From NCBI RefSeq assembly GCF_001877035.1, contig NZ_CP015756.1, positions 3,401,001 through 3,465,000 on the forward strand: a stretch of 64,000 nucleotides of DNA, read 5' to 3'. The position numbers and the translations under genes were made by a program. Source of the stretch: Clostridium estertheticum subsp. estertheticum. Lineage in GTDB: Bacteria; Bacillota; Clostridia; Clostridiales; Clostridiaceae. This document shows positions 35,612 through 44,930 of this stretch, one piece after another. The notes under the pieces were generated by a model. It made no database searches. It worked only from the letters and a program-made list of their open reading frames with translations, and had not been told where the DNA came from. How positions within the stretch are numbered: the first letter of the stretch is position 1; each line of letters opens with the position of its first letter.

Positions 35612-36841
35612 ATGAAAAATTGTATAGTGGCACAATCAGGTGGTCCAACGTCCGTAATTAATGCTAGTGCTATAGGCATTCTTGAGTCAAACATTAACTC
35701 TCATTATTATGATAACGTGTATGCCGGAATAAATGGGATTCAAGGTATTCTAAACAAACATATTGTAAACCTATCTGACATTAATTACGATGAAGTTAAA
35801 GGATTAAAGTATACTCCCTCTTCAGGTCTTGGTTCGTGTAGGTATAAGTTAAAATCATTTGAAGAAAACAATGAAGAATATATAAAAATTTTTGAAATAT
35901 TAGAAGAATACGAAATTAAAACTTTCTTTTATATAGGTGGAAACGATTCTCAAGATACTGTGCATAAATTTAGTATTTATGCAAATAAGCACAATAAAGA
36001 TGTAAAATTTATTGGCATACCAAAAACTATAGATAATGACCTACCAATTATGGACCATACACCAGGTTTTGGAAGTGCAGCTAAACTAATTGCCACATCA
36101 GTTCTTGAGAACTTCCTAGATGCCAGTGTATATTCCCCAAAAGGAGTCTTCATACTTGAAACTATGGGACGCGATACTGGTTGGCTTGCGGCAAGTGCTT
36201 GCATAGCAACTATTAACGGTAATCCTGTTGTAGATTTCATATATTTACCAGAAATTGCTTTCAGTCCTGATAAATTTATAGAAGATGTAGCTAAAAAACT
36301 CACTCAAAAAAATCATGTTTTTGTGGTAGTATCTGAAGGAATCCGTACTAAAGAAGGTAAATTTATAGGTGAAGCGGAAGGCACCAGTCATGACAAATTT
36401 GGACACACTCAGTTAGGTGGAGTATGTGGCTTCCTTAAAAATTTAATTTTAAACACCAATACTGCAGAGAAAGTTAGAGTTTTAGAACTCTCCACACTTC
36501 AACGTTGCTCTATGCACTGTGCTTCTCAAACAGATATAGATGAAGCCTTTGAAGTAGGAAAATCCGCAGCGCAGTACTCTATTCACGGAGTTAGCGGAAA
36601 CATGATAGGTATAAGAAGGCTGTCAAATGCCCCTTATACTTCAGAAACTTTTGCACTTGAAACTTCAAAAGTTGCAAACAAAATTAAATACTTCCCTAAG
36701 GAATGGATAAACGAAGAAGGTAACAATGTAACTCGCGATGCTTATGAGTACACACTTCCATTGATTATGGGCGAACCAAAAATAACAATAGAAAACGGTC
36801 TTCCAAAATACACGTTTTTAGATGAAGCCTTTAAATTATAG
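35612..36841 (+). CDS. 6-phosphofructokinase, PPi-dependent type
   Basis: A 409-aa phosphofructokinase of glycolysis. AQSGGPTSVINASAIGI is the N-terminal nucleotide/PPi motif, FYIGGNDSQDTVHKFS has ND in place of the Gly-Ser of ATP enzymes, and GIPKTIDNDLPIMDHTPGFG has PKTIDND, the Lys that is characteristic of PPi-using enzymes. ETMGRDTGWLAA follows. Together these favour pyrophosphate as phosphoryl donor. AAAGGAG lies before ATG. Single gene with its own terminator. Confidence 0.9.
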   Translation: MKNCIVAQSGGPTSVINASAIGILESNINSHYYDNVYAGINGIQGILNKHIVNLSDINYDEVKGLKYTPSSGLGSCRYKLKSFEENNEEYIKIFEILEEYEIKTFFYIGGNDSQDTVHKFSIYANKHNKDVKFIGIPKTIDNDLPIMDHTPGFGSAAKLIATSVLENFLDASVYSPKGVFILETMGRDTGWLAASACIATINGNPVVDFIYLPEIAFSPDKFIEDVAKKLTQKNHVFVVVSEGIRTKEGKFIGEAEGTSHDKFGHTQLGGVCGFLKNLILNTNTAEKVRVLELSTLQRCSMHCASQTDIDEAFEVGKSAAQYSIHGVSGNMIGIRRLSNAPYTSETFALETSKVANKIKYFPKEWINEEGNNVTRDAYEYTLPLIMGEPKITIENGLPKYTFLDEAFKL

Positions 36842-36861
36842 ATAAAAATGGATCCAAATAA

Positions 36862-36897
36862 TAAAACTCTATGAAGTATTTTCATAGAGTTTTATTA
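36862..36897. terminator. Terminator after the phosphofructokinase gene
   Basis: AAAACTCTATGAA and TTCATAGAGTTTT form a perfect stem between convergent genes. Confidence 0.85.
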
Positions 36898-36907
36898 TTT
36901 ATTATGG

Positions 36908-37540
36908 TTATGAATTCTCATTACCATATTTGAAATAAATTAATGAGTTTAAAAATCTTTGGTATTTACTAATTTCAGAACTAACTTCACGTCCAGGAAA
37001 AAACACCATCGAAATAACTTCCCATAAAAATACCCATCCACCTATGTTAAATCCTTGTTGTATGGTTCCAAGTATTATATTTTTATCGCCACTTGAGCCT
37101 AAAAAAACAGATACACCTAATAGACTAAGGGCTATTAGTACATACTTAAATATCTTATGATAATTATTCTTTAGTATTTTAATTTCTTGATGTAAATAAA
37201 AGGAGTAGTAAGTTTTAATTCCTGCAATTAATGATTCTTCTCGGCTTATGTCTTTTCCACCTTTGGGTAAATAAAAACATATATCTACTCCGTATTTTTC
37301 CGGAATTTCTTCAAAACAGTTTTCAAGAAAAATCACTAAATCCGGATCCATATCTCTTTTTCTAAACGGGGCATTATCCCAGTCATTAAATATATCAGTA
37401 TACTTATCTATCCCTACCTGTATAACGTAATTTCCTGTAGTAGGATTTCGTTCATAAATCTTTTGAAGATAATCACTCCGCTTTGGCTTAATATATCTTC
37501 TCTTAAGCTTAGTTTTAATTCTGTGCAATATATTGTGCAT
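36908..37540 (-). CDS. Conserved hypothetical membrane protein
   Basis: A 210-aa protein with a basic N-terminus (RIKTKLKRRYIKPKR), an acidic soluble part (RDMDPDLVIFLENCFEEIP) and two hydrophobic helices (YVLIALSLLGVSVFLG and IGGWVFLWEVISMVFF). No catalytic motif is recognised. It looks like a cytoplasmic-domain plus two-helix hairpin protein; the function is unknown. No neighbour gives a clue. Confidence 0.65.
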   Translation of the reverse strand: MHNILHRIKTKLKRRYIKPKRSDYLQKIYERNPTTGNYVIQVGIDKYTDIFNDWDNAPFRKRDMDPDLVIFLENCFEEIPEKYGVDICFYLPKGGKDISREESLIAGIKTYYSFYLHQEIKILKNNYHKIFKYVLIALSLLGVSVFLGSSGDKNIILGTIQQGFNIGGWVFLWEVISMVFFPGREVSSEISKYQRFLNSLIYFKYGNENS

Positions 37541-37669
37541 TTTATCAACCCTTCATAACTAATTCTGTTATGTCTTATTATACAACTTATAATTAAATTA
37601 GCCAATATAGACATTCATGGTAACCTATCAATTACTCTAGCTATTTGAGCGAGTCTAAAAGATTCCATG

Positions 37670-38452
37670 TTAATATTTATAAAATGTATCTAGGTACCAA
37701 TTTAAAATTTTATCTCCCCAAATTATCATAAACAAAGTAGCCATTATAATAGATGGACCAAATGCCATTTCAGATCTACCATTTTTCTTTTTAACCTTCA
37801 ATAAGTAAACACCAATTACTCCTCCAATTATAAAAGAAAAAAATATCATAACAAACGTTAGCTTAAATCCTAAAAACAGTCCACAAAGACCACAAATTTC
37901 TACATCTCCCCAACCCATGCCCTCTGTTCCTAAAATAAGTTTTGATATTAAAATAATAAAAATTATGATACCTGCACCCAGTAAACCCCCATATATATAG
38001 TCAATTACTGGTTCTCCAAGATATAAATTCACTCCTAGAGAAATGATACCTACAGCTATTGCGAGCCATGTAGTCGTGGCATAAACCTCCATAGTATCGT
38101 AATCTATCATAGCTATAACTATTAAAAATGGTATAAGTATTAAATATTTTACAAGGTAAATACTATATCCATATTGAAAATAAGTTAAAATAAAAAGTAC
38201 AGCTGTGATAAGTTCTACCAATGCGTATCTTATAGATATCTTCTCTCCACAGTTCCTACATTTACCCTTTAAAAATATCCAACTAATTACCGGTATTAGA
38301 TCATAACGCTTTATTTTTTTTCCACATGATGTGCAGTGAGAAGGTGGATATGATATACTTTCTCCTCTTGGTATCCTATATATACATACATTCAAAAAAC
38401 TTCCTATTAATAGTCCTAATATAAAAATATATATTCCTATGATACTTTCCAT
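37670..38452 (-). CDS. Prepilin peptidase (type IV leader peptidase, A24)
   Basis: About 260 aa. The N-terminal helix with GLLIGSFLNVCIYRIPRGES, two Cys pairs (CTSCGKKIKRYDLIPVISW and CRNCGEKIS) and the two aspartyl motifs (AMIDYDTMEVYA and GMGWGDVEICG, a GxGD variant) identify a bifunctional leader peptidase/methylase that processes class III signal peptides. The ATG at 38452 has GGGGG upstream. The nearby pilin gene (38668-39087) is its likely substrate. Confidence 0.93.
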   Translation of the reverse strand: MESIIGIYIFILGLLIGSFLNVCIYRIPRGESISYPPSHCTSCGKKIKRYDLIPVISWIFLKGKCRNCGEKISIRYALVELITAVLFILTYFQYGYSIYLVKYLILIPFLIVIAMIDYDTMEVYATTTWLAIAVGIISLGVNLYLGEPVIDYIYGGLLGAGIIIFIILISKLILGTEGMGWGDVEICGLCGLFLGFKLTFVMIFFSFIIGGVIGVYLLKVKKKNGRSEMAFGPSIIMATLFMIIWGDKILNWYLDTFYKY

Positions 38453-38567
38453 TGATGTAACCCCCTTAAATTTGAACTTTATATTTAAATACAAGTTTCT
38501 AACTCTATTGTATTTATTACCATTATAACTTTACCATATATATGCAAATAAAAGCATTAAAAAGATT

Positions 38568-38600
38568 AAATGTCCAAAGTTATAATAACTTTAGACATTT
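38568..38600. terminator. Terminator between pilin and peptidase genes
   Basis: AAATGTCCAAAGTTAT pairs with ATAACTTTAGACATTT. Confidence 0.7.
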
Positions 38601-38621
38601 AGATTATTCAGTTTCAGTCGT

Positions 38622-38657
38622 AGTTTTCGACAAGAGTTTTCGACAAGTGACAGTCAC
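38622..38657. repeat. 13-bp tandem duplication plus a GTGAC-A-GTCAC palindrome
   Basis: AGTTTTCGACAAG occurs twice in direct tandem (38622-38634 and 38635-38647) and is followed by GTGACAGTCAC, in the short region after the pilin stop codon. Confidence 0.6.
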
Positions 38658-38667
38658 CACTATAAGT

Positions 38668-39087
38668 TTATTTATTCCCGTATCCAGTCTCAGGCGTAGG
38701 ATACAACTGAACGTCTCCAACTGAAACCTCAACATTATCATCAGTTGCAATTTTTACGGAAAACGTACCATTAGCAACTGCCTTAACAGCCGGTGATACT
38801 TGCATATATGCTTTTATTTCATTACCTACAGGAGTTGGACTTTCATAAGTTGCTTTAGTTATACTATCTTTAGCAATAAGTGCATATGTGGCATCAGCAA
38901 TAACTTTTGCACTAGCGATATCTGCCTTTACCTTAGCATCCTTTAGTACCCCACTAAACTTAGGCACCGTAATTACTGCTAAAATCCCAATTATTGAGAT
39001 TACAATTATAAGCTCAATTAAGGTAAATCCTTTTCTTTTAATTTTATTCGTCTTGTTTTTGGGAATCCGCTTTAAAATATTTGACAT
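38668..39087 (-). CDS. Type IV pilin-like protein
   Basis: A 139-aa prepilin. The leader ends KRKG and the mature N-terminus is FTLIELIIVISIIGILAVIT, the hydrophobic helix of type IV pilins and pseudopilins, with Glu at mature position 5. The globular part contains ADIASAKVIADATYALIAK, as in clostridial major pilins (PilA-like). GGAGG lies upstream. No other pilus assembly genes (pilB, pilC, pilT) are in the window, apart from the peptidase gene 200 bp downstream. Confidence 0.85.
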   Translation of the reverse strand: MSNILKRIPKNKTNKIKRKGFTLIELIIVISIIGILAVITVPKFSGVLKDAKVKADIASAKVIADATYALIAKDSITKATYESPTPVGNEIKAYMQVSPAVKAVANGTFSVKIATDDNVEVSVGDVQLYPTPETGYGNK

Positions 39088-39190
39088 AAAAATACTCCTC
39101 CTTACAACAATTGATTTATCTCAATTATTGCCAAGAAAGAGTAAGTTGTATTCAGTTTATAAAAATGATTATTTAAAGTTACCAGCCTTC

Positions 39191-40891
39191 TTATTCAACA
39201 TCAGAATTTATAAACCTAAATTTGTTATAATCAAACAATCCTCTAGCAGTAATTTTAACTTCAGGTATTACAGGCAGTGTCATAAAAGATAAACTTATAA
39301 AAGGATCATATTCGGGCCTCACTCCAAAAGCTCTGGCCATTCTACTAAGTCTTTTTAAATTCTCTGCTACCATATATGGAGCCTCAAATGTCATTATTCC
39401 TCCAATTGGCAAAATTAACTGAGCGATAACTTTTCCTTCCGAAACCATTGCTATCCCCCCACCAATAGAAATAAGCGTATTAACTGCAACCTCCATATCC
39501 TTTTCATTGTCTCCAACTACTATTACATTGTGAGAGTCATGAGCTATAGTTTGTGCTATTGAACAATTTTTCAAACCTAATCCTTCTATAAATGAAGTAA
39601 AATGCTTGCCTGTATTATGATGACGCTCAAATACAGCTATTTTCAATACATCTTTGTCAATTATTCTCTTTATATAGCCATCTACATTTGCTGTTTTTCT
39701 CTGCACCAATTTAGTTTCCAATGAATTAGGAATTAACTTTATTACATTTACGGTGGGCGTTCTACTTTCAACTTTAAAAATTTCACTCTTAATGAACTCC
39801 ATATGCATAGAAGATTTTATATTTAATTTAGAACGTTTTTTATCTGGTAATTCTTTATACTCTTTACCGTTTTTTATAACTTTTAATATATTCAAACCCT
39901 TTAATTCTTCAAATATCACAAGGTCTGCTTTATACCCTGGAGCTATAGCTCCTCTATCATGCAAATCATAACACTTAGCTGCATTATATGATGCCATTAT
40001 AAACGCCTTTATAGGATTAAGTCCCTGCTTTATGGAAAGTCTAATACAATTATCTATAGAACCTCTTTCTAATAAATCATCTATATGCCTATCGTCGCTG
40101 CAATATAAAAATCTTCCGTAATTACGGTTGTTAACCGATGGAAGTACGGCCTTTAGGTTTTTTGCAGCTGACCCTTCTCTTAGCATAACATACATTCCTC
40201 TACTAACTTTTAGTAATGCATCTTTTACATTATTGCACTCATGATCTGTCTTTATGCCACAGCTGATACATGCATTTAACCCACTAGGTGATATACTAGG
40301 ACAATGACCATCAATATGTTTATTTTTTGCCATATCTATTTTTTTTAGTAATTCATCATCCTTATTTACAACTGATGGAACATCCATTACTTCACCGAGG
40401 CCAAGTACGCAATTATTGTCAATTAACTCTTTTAAGTCTTCAGCATTAAGTACGTACCCACTATCCTCAAATTTTGTGGCCGGAACACAAGATGGTAACA
40501 TAAAAAATATGTCTATTGGTGCTTCTTTACTGCTTTCAATCATTGCTTTAACACCTTCTATTCCTTCAACATTAGCTATTTCATGAGGATCTGCTATTAT
40601 TGTAGTTATGCCTTTTTTAATTACCACCTCCCCAAACTGTTTTGGCATGATCATAGAGGACTCTATATGAACATGTGCATCAATGAAACCTGGAGCCACA
40701 TATAAGTCTGAACAATTAATTTCAAGATTCCCTGAGTACTCACCAATTCCTATAATAATACCAGCAACAATCGCAATGTCCCCTCTATCTACCTCCTGCG
40801 TAAATACATTAATAAACCTTGCATTTTTCAGCACCAAATCTGCCTTTATTCTTCCCATCGCAACATCAATGTTTTTCTTAACTTGCTCCAT
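39191..40891 (-). CDS. ade: Adenine deaminase
   Basis: A 566-aa amidohydrolase-superfamily enzyme that turns adenine into hypoxanthine. YVAPGFIDAHVHIESSMIMPKQF carries the metal-binding HxH, GITTIIADPHEIANVEGIEG is typical of the Ade family, and the C-terminal part has IAHDSHNVIVVGDNEKDMEVAV and TLPVIPEVKITARGL. The ATG at 40891 has GAGGGAGG 4-5 nt upstream; an ATG 29 codons earlier is rejected. No purine riboswitch is seen in the leader. Confidence 0.93.
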   Translation of the reverse strand: MEQVKKNIDVAMGRIKADLVLKNARFINVFTQEVDRGDIAIVAGIIIGIGEYSGNLEINCSDLYVAPGFIDAHVHIESSMIMPKQFGEVVIKKGITTIIADPHEIANVEGIEGVKAMIESSKEAPIDIFFMLPSCVPATKFEDSGYVLNAEDLKELIDNNCVLGLGEVMDVPSVVNKDDELLKKIDMAKNKHIDGHCPSISPSGLNACISCGIKTDHECNNVKDALLKVSRGMYVMLREGSAAKNLKAVLPSVNNRNYGRFLYCSDDRHIDDLLERGSIDNCIRLSIKQGLNPIKAFIMASYNAAKCYDLHDRGAIAPGYKADLVIFEELKGLNILKVIKNGKEYKELPDKKRSKLNIKSSMHMEFIKSEIFKVESRTPTVNVIKLIPNSLETKLVQRKTANVDGYIKRIIDKDVLKIAVFERHHNTGKHFTSFIEGLGLKNCSIAQTIAHDSHNVIVVGDNEKDMEVAVNTLISIGGGIAMVSEGKVIAQLILPIGGIMTFEAPYMVAENLKRLSRMARAFGVRPEYDPFISLSFMTLPVIPEVKITARGLFDYNKFRFINSDVE

Positions 40892-41053
40892 ATGATTCCT
40901 CCCTCTATATTTTGCTAATCCCTTTATATAAATTATTACGAAAGTAGTTACAGTATTCCTTATTACTACTCCAAACATATTTTCATTGTTTAGAGTTCAA
41001 TTAAATAAGCGTATGGATAATTTATACTTGCTATTACAAAAATAAAAACACAG

Positions 41054-41752
41054 CTATTGCTGTGCTTCATCACAGTCAGACTGTGTTTCATCTTCCTCCA
41101 TTTTTAACCCTACTCTATTATACCAATCTACATATATATAGAATAAACTTACAACATCCTGTTGATTATATAATAGTATTTTTTCTTTCTTCTCAGGGGG
41201 CATTCTATTGATATAATCATTATCCTTAACTATCTTACTAAAGGTTTTTGCTAAATTAGAACCACTTATTACTTCACTTTCTCGATCAATCTCAAATATC
41301 TTTTCTAGAGCTTTAAGACCAATGCAAGTTCCCTCTGCCTTTTCAAAACATTTTTGTAAATCTATTTCTCCAAAATAACCCTCTAATACAAAGTCTATTT
41401 TATAAGCTTTTAATAGATAGTTTATAACTGTAAAATCATTGTTCCCTGAAAACGTGACAATGTATTTTTTATTGTACTTAGTCTTCATTTCTTCAAAATA
41501 ATTTTTAGCTAAAGATAATATTTCTATAGCATCTTTTTTATTTTCTGCCATATACTGCGTAACCTTTATCTCATTTGTTATCTCATCATAAAAGCAGCAC
41601 CCAAATACTCCAATACATATAGGCTTTTTATAAATGTAATGCTCTAAATCGAAAAACAATGCATCTTTAAAGAGTTGTTTATTTCCGTCCATGGTAAGAG
41701 AGCCTTCTACTGAAATATCTCCTACCTTAATACTATTAAGTTTTGTAATCAC
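41054..41752 (-). CDS. YprB-like RNase H-fold exonuclease domain protein (divergent)
   Basis: A 232-aa protein with the DEDD-exonuclease layout: LFFDLEHY (D-x-E), TFSGNNDFTVINYL (second Asp region), and LLYNQQDVVSLFYIYVD with the last Asp. It resembles the YprB/RNase_H_2 group and is a divergent paralogue of the gene at 44226-44930. The acidic C-terminus ends in Cys/Asp-rich residues. Activity is likely but not proven. The two paralogues flank the feo operon, with this one divergent from feoA. Confidence 0.65.
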   Translation of the reverse strand: MITKLNSIKVGDISVEGSLTMDGNKQLFKDALFFDLEHYIYKKPICIGVFGCCFYDEITNEIKVTQYMAENKKDAIEILSLAKNYFEEMKTKYNKKYIVTFSGNNDFTVINYLLKAYKIDFVLEGYFGEIDLQKCFEKAEGTCIGLKALEKIFEIDRESEVISGSNLAKTFSKIVKDNDYINRMPPEKKEKILLYNQQDVVSLFYIYVDWYNRVGLKMEEDETQSDCDEAQQ

Positions 41753-41902
41753 AATATCACTCTTTTCTACTAAGTTTTAAGAAGCAAAACCGTAAATTTG
41801 CACATGTCTAATTTAAAACTCTGCTCTACTTACATGTTATCACATTTTAACTATTTTATAAAAGCATTTTATACATTTAATAAATTTTATTCTTGTTCTT
41901 TA

Positions 41903-41931
41903 TTGACACTAATATAGAACCATGTTAGTAT
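41903..41931 (+). promoter_or_regulatory. feo operon promoter
   Basis: TTGACA (41903-41908), 17-bp spacer, TAGTAT (41926-41931). The predicted start of transcription falls in the Fur box directly downstream. Confidence 0.8.
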
Positions 41932-41936
41932 ATTAT

Positions 41937-41951
41937 TGAGAATAGTTTTCA
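41937..41951 (+). promoter_or_regulatory. Fur box of the feo operon
   Basis: TGAGAATAGTTTTCA matches the 7-1-7 Fur consensus TGATAATNATTATCA at 12 of 14 informative positions. It overlaps the predicted transcription start, which fits repression when iron is plentiful. Confidence 0.7.
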
Positions 41952-41967
41952 TTAAGGAGTGATTGTT

Positions 41968-42192
41968 ATAAGCATTTATGATTTAAAGCCAGGAGATAAA
42001 GCACTAATTCAATCGGTTTGCGGGGACGACAAGTTTGCTAAAAGATTACTCGCATTAGGCTTCATTGAAGGTACCGAAGTTAAATTAATTGCTACTGCAC
42101 CTTTAGGAGATCCTATAATTATTAATTTACGTGGTTTTAATATAGCCATTAGAAAGAATGACGCTAAAAATATATCTATACTAAAATCGTAA
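41968..42192 (+). CDS. feoA: FeoA ferrous iron transport accessory protein
   Basis: About 75 aa with an SH3-like FeoA fold: SIYDLKPGDKALIQSV, LLALGFIEGTEVKLIATAP and the C-terminal hydrophobic GFNIAIRKNDAKNI. The start needs care. AAGGAG overlaps the in-frame GTG at 41959 and has 8-nt spacing to ATA 41968, which would give MSIYDLKPGDK, the usual FeoA beginning. A near-cognate ATA start is therefore likely. It is followed by feoB after 34 nt. Confidence 0.9.
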   Translation: MSIYDLKPGDKALIQSVCGDDKFAKRLLALGFIEGTEVKLIATAPLGDPIIINLRGFNIAIRKNDAKNISILKS

Positions 42193-42226
42193 ATATTATA
42201 CCCAAGTTATCTAAAGGAGGATTTGA

Positions 42227-43990
42227 ATGATTACTGCCGCTTTATTAGGTAATCCTAATGTTGGTAAAACGACTCTATTTAATGCCCTTACAGGTTCTAA
42301 CCAATATGTAGGGAATTGGGCTGGAGTAACAGTGGAAAAAAAAGAAGGCTTCGTAGAAAATAAGATTAAAATCGTCGACTTACCTGGTATTTATGCCATG
42401 GATACTTATTCAAATGAAGAAAAAGTTTCCAAGGAATTTTTACAAAGCGGTAACGTGGATGTAATTATAAATATTGTTGATGCATCAAGCCTTGATAGAA
42501 ATTTATATCTTACAACTCAATTAAAGAAGTTTAACAAACCAATAATTTTAGTATTAAACATGATTGATGTAGCAATTGCTAATGGTTTGGATATTAATTA
42601 TACTCTACTAGCGCAAAAGCTAGGAGTAAAGATAATACCAATAGTTGCTTCAAAGGGAAAAGGAATTTTAGATGTTAAAAATTGTCTTCTTAAAGGGGAT
42701 TATGTTAGTAACACCACAAACAATTTAGACTTCAAAGATGAAAAAGAAACTTATTCGTACATTGAAGTTTTACTAAAATCCTGCACTAATAAAAAGAAAA
42801 ATAATAAAGTTTCTATTACACAAAAAATAGATAAAATCGTGCTTAATAGAATTCTTGCTTATCCTTTATTTTTCCTAAGTTTATTTATAATTTTTATGTT
42901 TACATTTAACTGGGTTGGACAACCATTGGCTGATTTGCTCGATAGCTTGCTTAATGATATTATTGTACCATTTTTAACTAATATATTATCGAATAACAGC
43001 GCTTGGTTCTCTTCTCTACTAATTGATGGTGTCGTAGGTGGAGTAGGTTCAGTAATAGTATTTTTGCCAGTTATATTAGCACTATTCTTAGGTATTTCAT
43101 TTTTAGAAGATAGTGGTTACATGGCAAGAGCTGCCTTTATAATGGATAAATTAATGAGGAGAATGGGTTTATCAGGTAAAGCTTTTATCCCCTTAATTGT
43201 CGGTTTCGGTTGTTCTGTGCCTGCTATAATGTCTGCTAGAACTCTAGAAAGTGAGAAAGATAGAAAGTTAACAGCGCTTTTAGTACCTCTTATGTCTTGT
43301 AATGCTAGACTTCCAGTTTATGCATTGTTTGCATCAGTGTTTTTTCCAGGAAGCAAAACCCTAATGGTATTTTCATTATACTTAATGGGAATTGGTATAG
43401 CCTTTGGAATTGGTATTTTATTTAAAAACACATTATTCAGGAAAGACGAAGAACCTTTTATTATAGAATTACCTGAATATCAATTACCGGAACTAAAAAG
43501 CTTATTAATACATACTTGGGCAAAAGGTAAAGGTTTCTTAAAGAAAGCTGGTACTATAATCTTTTCTATTTCCGTATTAGTATGGTTTTTATCAAACTTT
43601 AACACTACAGGTATGGTTGATATAAACTCTAGTTTTTTAGCTAGTATAGGTAAATTTATAAATCCAATATTTATTCCTCTTGGATTTGCCTCATGGCAAA
43701 ATTCAGTAGCACTTTTAACTGGTCTTATGGCTAAAGAAGTAGTTGTAGGAACCATGGGTGTTATATATGGTGGTAATTTAACACATTCTTTAGCTAATCA
43801 TTTTACTTCACTATCTGCTTATAGTTTCTTAGTTTTTGTATTATTATACACTCCTTGTGTATCAGTAATTGCAACTATGAAAAAAGAATACGGAAACAAA
43901 ATGGCAATTTTTTCTGTATGTTACCAATTAACATTAGCTTGGGTAGTTTCTTTCATAATATTTAATGTTGGAAGCATAATAATGAGGTAA
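42227..43990 (+). CDS. feoB: FeoB ferrous iron transporter
   Basis: A 587-aa membrane GTPase that imports Fe(II). The G domain has GNPNVGKTTLFNALTG (G1), VDLPGIYAMD (G3), LNMIDVA (G4) and an IPIVASKGKG-type G5. The C-terminal half has about eight helices, including LVGFGCSVPAI (the Cys-containing pore motif) and a second gate region MSCNARLPVYALFA. GGAGG before ATG. It is shorter than E. coli FeoB (about 770 aa), as usual in clostridia where FeoA and FeoB are separate. Confidence 0.95.
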   Translation: MITAALLGNPNVGKTTLFNALTGSNQYVGNWAGVTVEKKEGFVENKIKIVDLPGIYAMDTYSNEEKVSKEFLQSGNVDVIINIVDASSLDRNLYLTTQLKKFNKPIILVLNMIDVAIANGLDINYTLLAQKLGVKIIPIVASKGKGILDVKNCLLKGDYVSNTTNNLDFKDEKETYSYIEVLLKSCTNKKKNNKVSITQKIDKIVLNRILAYPLFFLSLFIIFMFTFNWVGQPLADLLDSLLNDIIVPFLTNILSNNSAWFSSLLIDGVVGGVGSVIVFLPVILALFLGISFLEDSGYMARAAFIMDKLMRRMGLSGKAFIPLIVGFGCSVPAIMSARTLESEKDRKLTALLVPLMSCNARLPVYALFASVFFPGSKTLMVFSLYLMGIGIAFGIGILFKNTLFRKDEEPFIIELPEYQLPELKSLLIHTWAKGKGFLKKAGTIIFSISVLVWFLSNFNTTGMVDINSSFLASIGKFINPIFIPLGFASWQNSVALLTGLMAKEVVVGTMGVIYGGNLTHSLANHFTSLSAYSFLVFVLLYTPCVSVIATMKKEYGNKMAIFSVCYQLTLAWVVSFIIFNVGSIIMR

Positions 43991-44017
43991 TATAAAATAT
44001 AAAGAGGTGATGTAGCC

Positions 44018-44173
44018 GTGGAATTCATTATTGTTGGTGTGATCGTTGTCGCAGCTGGATATATCTTATATACTAATATAAAGAAACAATCACATGGTGA
44101 TTGTGGCTGTGGAAATGGCTGTAAAGGCTGTAACCATAGTTGTGAAGTAAAATCATCTAATAAAAAAAGATAA
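44018..44173 (+). CDS. FeoB-associated Cys-rich membrane protein
   Basis: A 51-codon gene starting at GTG 44018 with GAGGTG 8 nt upstream. A single helix (FIIVGVIVVAAGYILY) is followed by a Cys-rich cytoplasmic tail (DCGCGNGCKGCNHSCE) and a basic end. This is the small feoB-linked family of Firmicutes, thought to help iron handling at the transporter. It is 27 nt after feoB in the same operon and is closed by a strong terminator. Confidence 0.85.
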   Translation: MEFIIVGVIVVAAGYILYTNIKKQSHGDCGCGNGCKGCNHSCEVKSSNKKR

Positions 44174-44184
44174 CAAAATCGAAT

Positions 44185-44227
44185 AAAAAAGTGGTATAGT
44201 ACATAAATGTACTATACCACTTTTTTT
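44185..44227. terminator. Strong bidirectional terminator after the feo operon
   Basis: AAAAAAGTGGTATAGTACA pairs perfectly with TGTACTATACCACTTTTTT around TAAA. Confidence 0.95.
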
Positions 44228-44930
44228 ATAACCTACCACTTACTGTTTTTAGTGGCTGCTTTGTGTTTATATTATTCTTCATAAGAGACATTTGTTTTTT
44301 AGCTAATTTTTCTTTTCTCAATAGATCTAAATCATTATCGATAACGTTAACTACCTTAAATATTTCAGGCAAATTTACAACATCTTCGTAATTATGAAGC
44401 ATAAGAATCTCTTTCAGCTTTTCATCATGTTTTAGTAGGTATTCATTATACAATTCAACCCACTTTGCTCCGTTAATTTCATCTTTTCTCTTGATACCAA
44501 TAAACTGTTCCACACTTTTTAAACTACAACTCTTAATTCCCATTCTTTTGTGAAATGGTCTTATAAACTTATACAAATCCATGTGATCCCTTGGTAATCT
44601 ATAGCCGAAATTATATCTATACATCTTCCTAATTATGAAAGGTTCATCAAATGCTGTACCATTATAGGAACACCACCTTTTAAACTTACCCATAGCTTTC
44701 GTAAATTCTTTTAAAATATTCACTTCCTCACTTGGTGACTCAGCGAAATATTGAACAATTTTAAATTCACCTTCGCTTAAGTAATACCCTAAAGATATTA
44801 GTACTATTTTGTCATATTCTAGATCAAAACCCGTAGCTTCAATATCCAAATATGCAATAGTACCCATCTTGTATTTGCTGAAAATTTCGTCTGGTAAAAT
44901 AACCTTAATTTGATATTCTTTTATGAACAT
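44226..44930 (-). CDS. YprB-like RNase H-fold exonuclease domain protein
   Basis: About 234 aa. The DEDD residues are seen in AYLDIEATGFDLEYDKIV (D-x-E), SYNGTAFDEPFIIRKMYR (second Asp) and LHNYEDVVNLPEIFKV (third). The layout is that of YprB/RNase_H_2 proteins, which process DNA or RNA ends. The ATG at 44930 has a GGGGG site 5 nt upstream; the in-frame start at 44963 is rejected. Its catalytic motifs are closer to the family standard than those of the paralogue at 41054-41752. Confidence 0.8.
   Translation of the reverse strand: MFIKEYQIKVILPDEIFSKYKMGTIAYLDIEATGFDLEYDKIVLISLGYYLSEGEFKIVQYFAESPSEEVNILKEFTKAMGKFKRWCSYNGTAFDEPFIIRKMYRYNFGYRLPRDHMDLYKFIRPFHKRMGIKSCSLKSVEQFIGIKRKDEINGAKWVELYNEYLLKHDEKLKEILMLHNYEDVVNLPEIFKVVNVIDNDLDLLRKEKLAKKQMSLMKNNINTKQPLKTVSGRL

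Noticed and set aside
39191-41053. Purine riboswitch upstream of adenine deaminase
   Set aside because: The leader between 40892 and 41053 shows none of the conserved purine-aptamer pairing or loop sequences.
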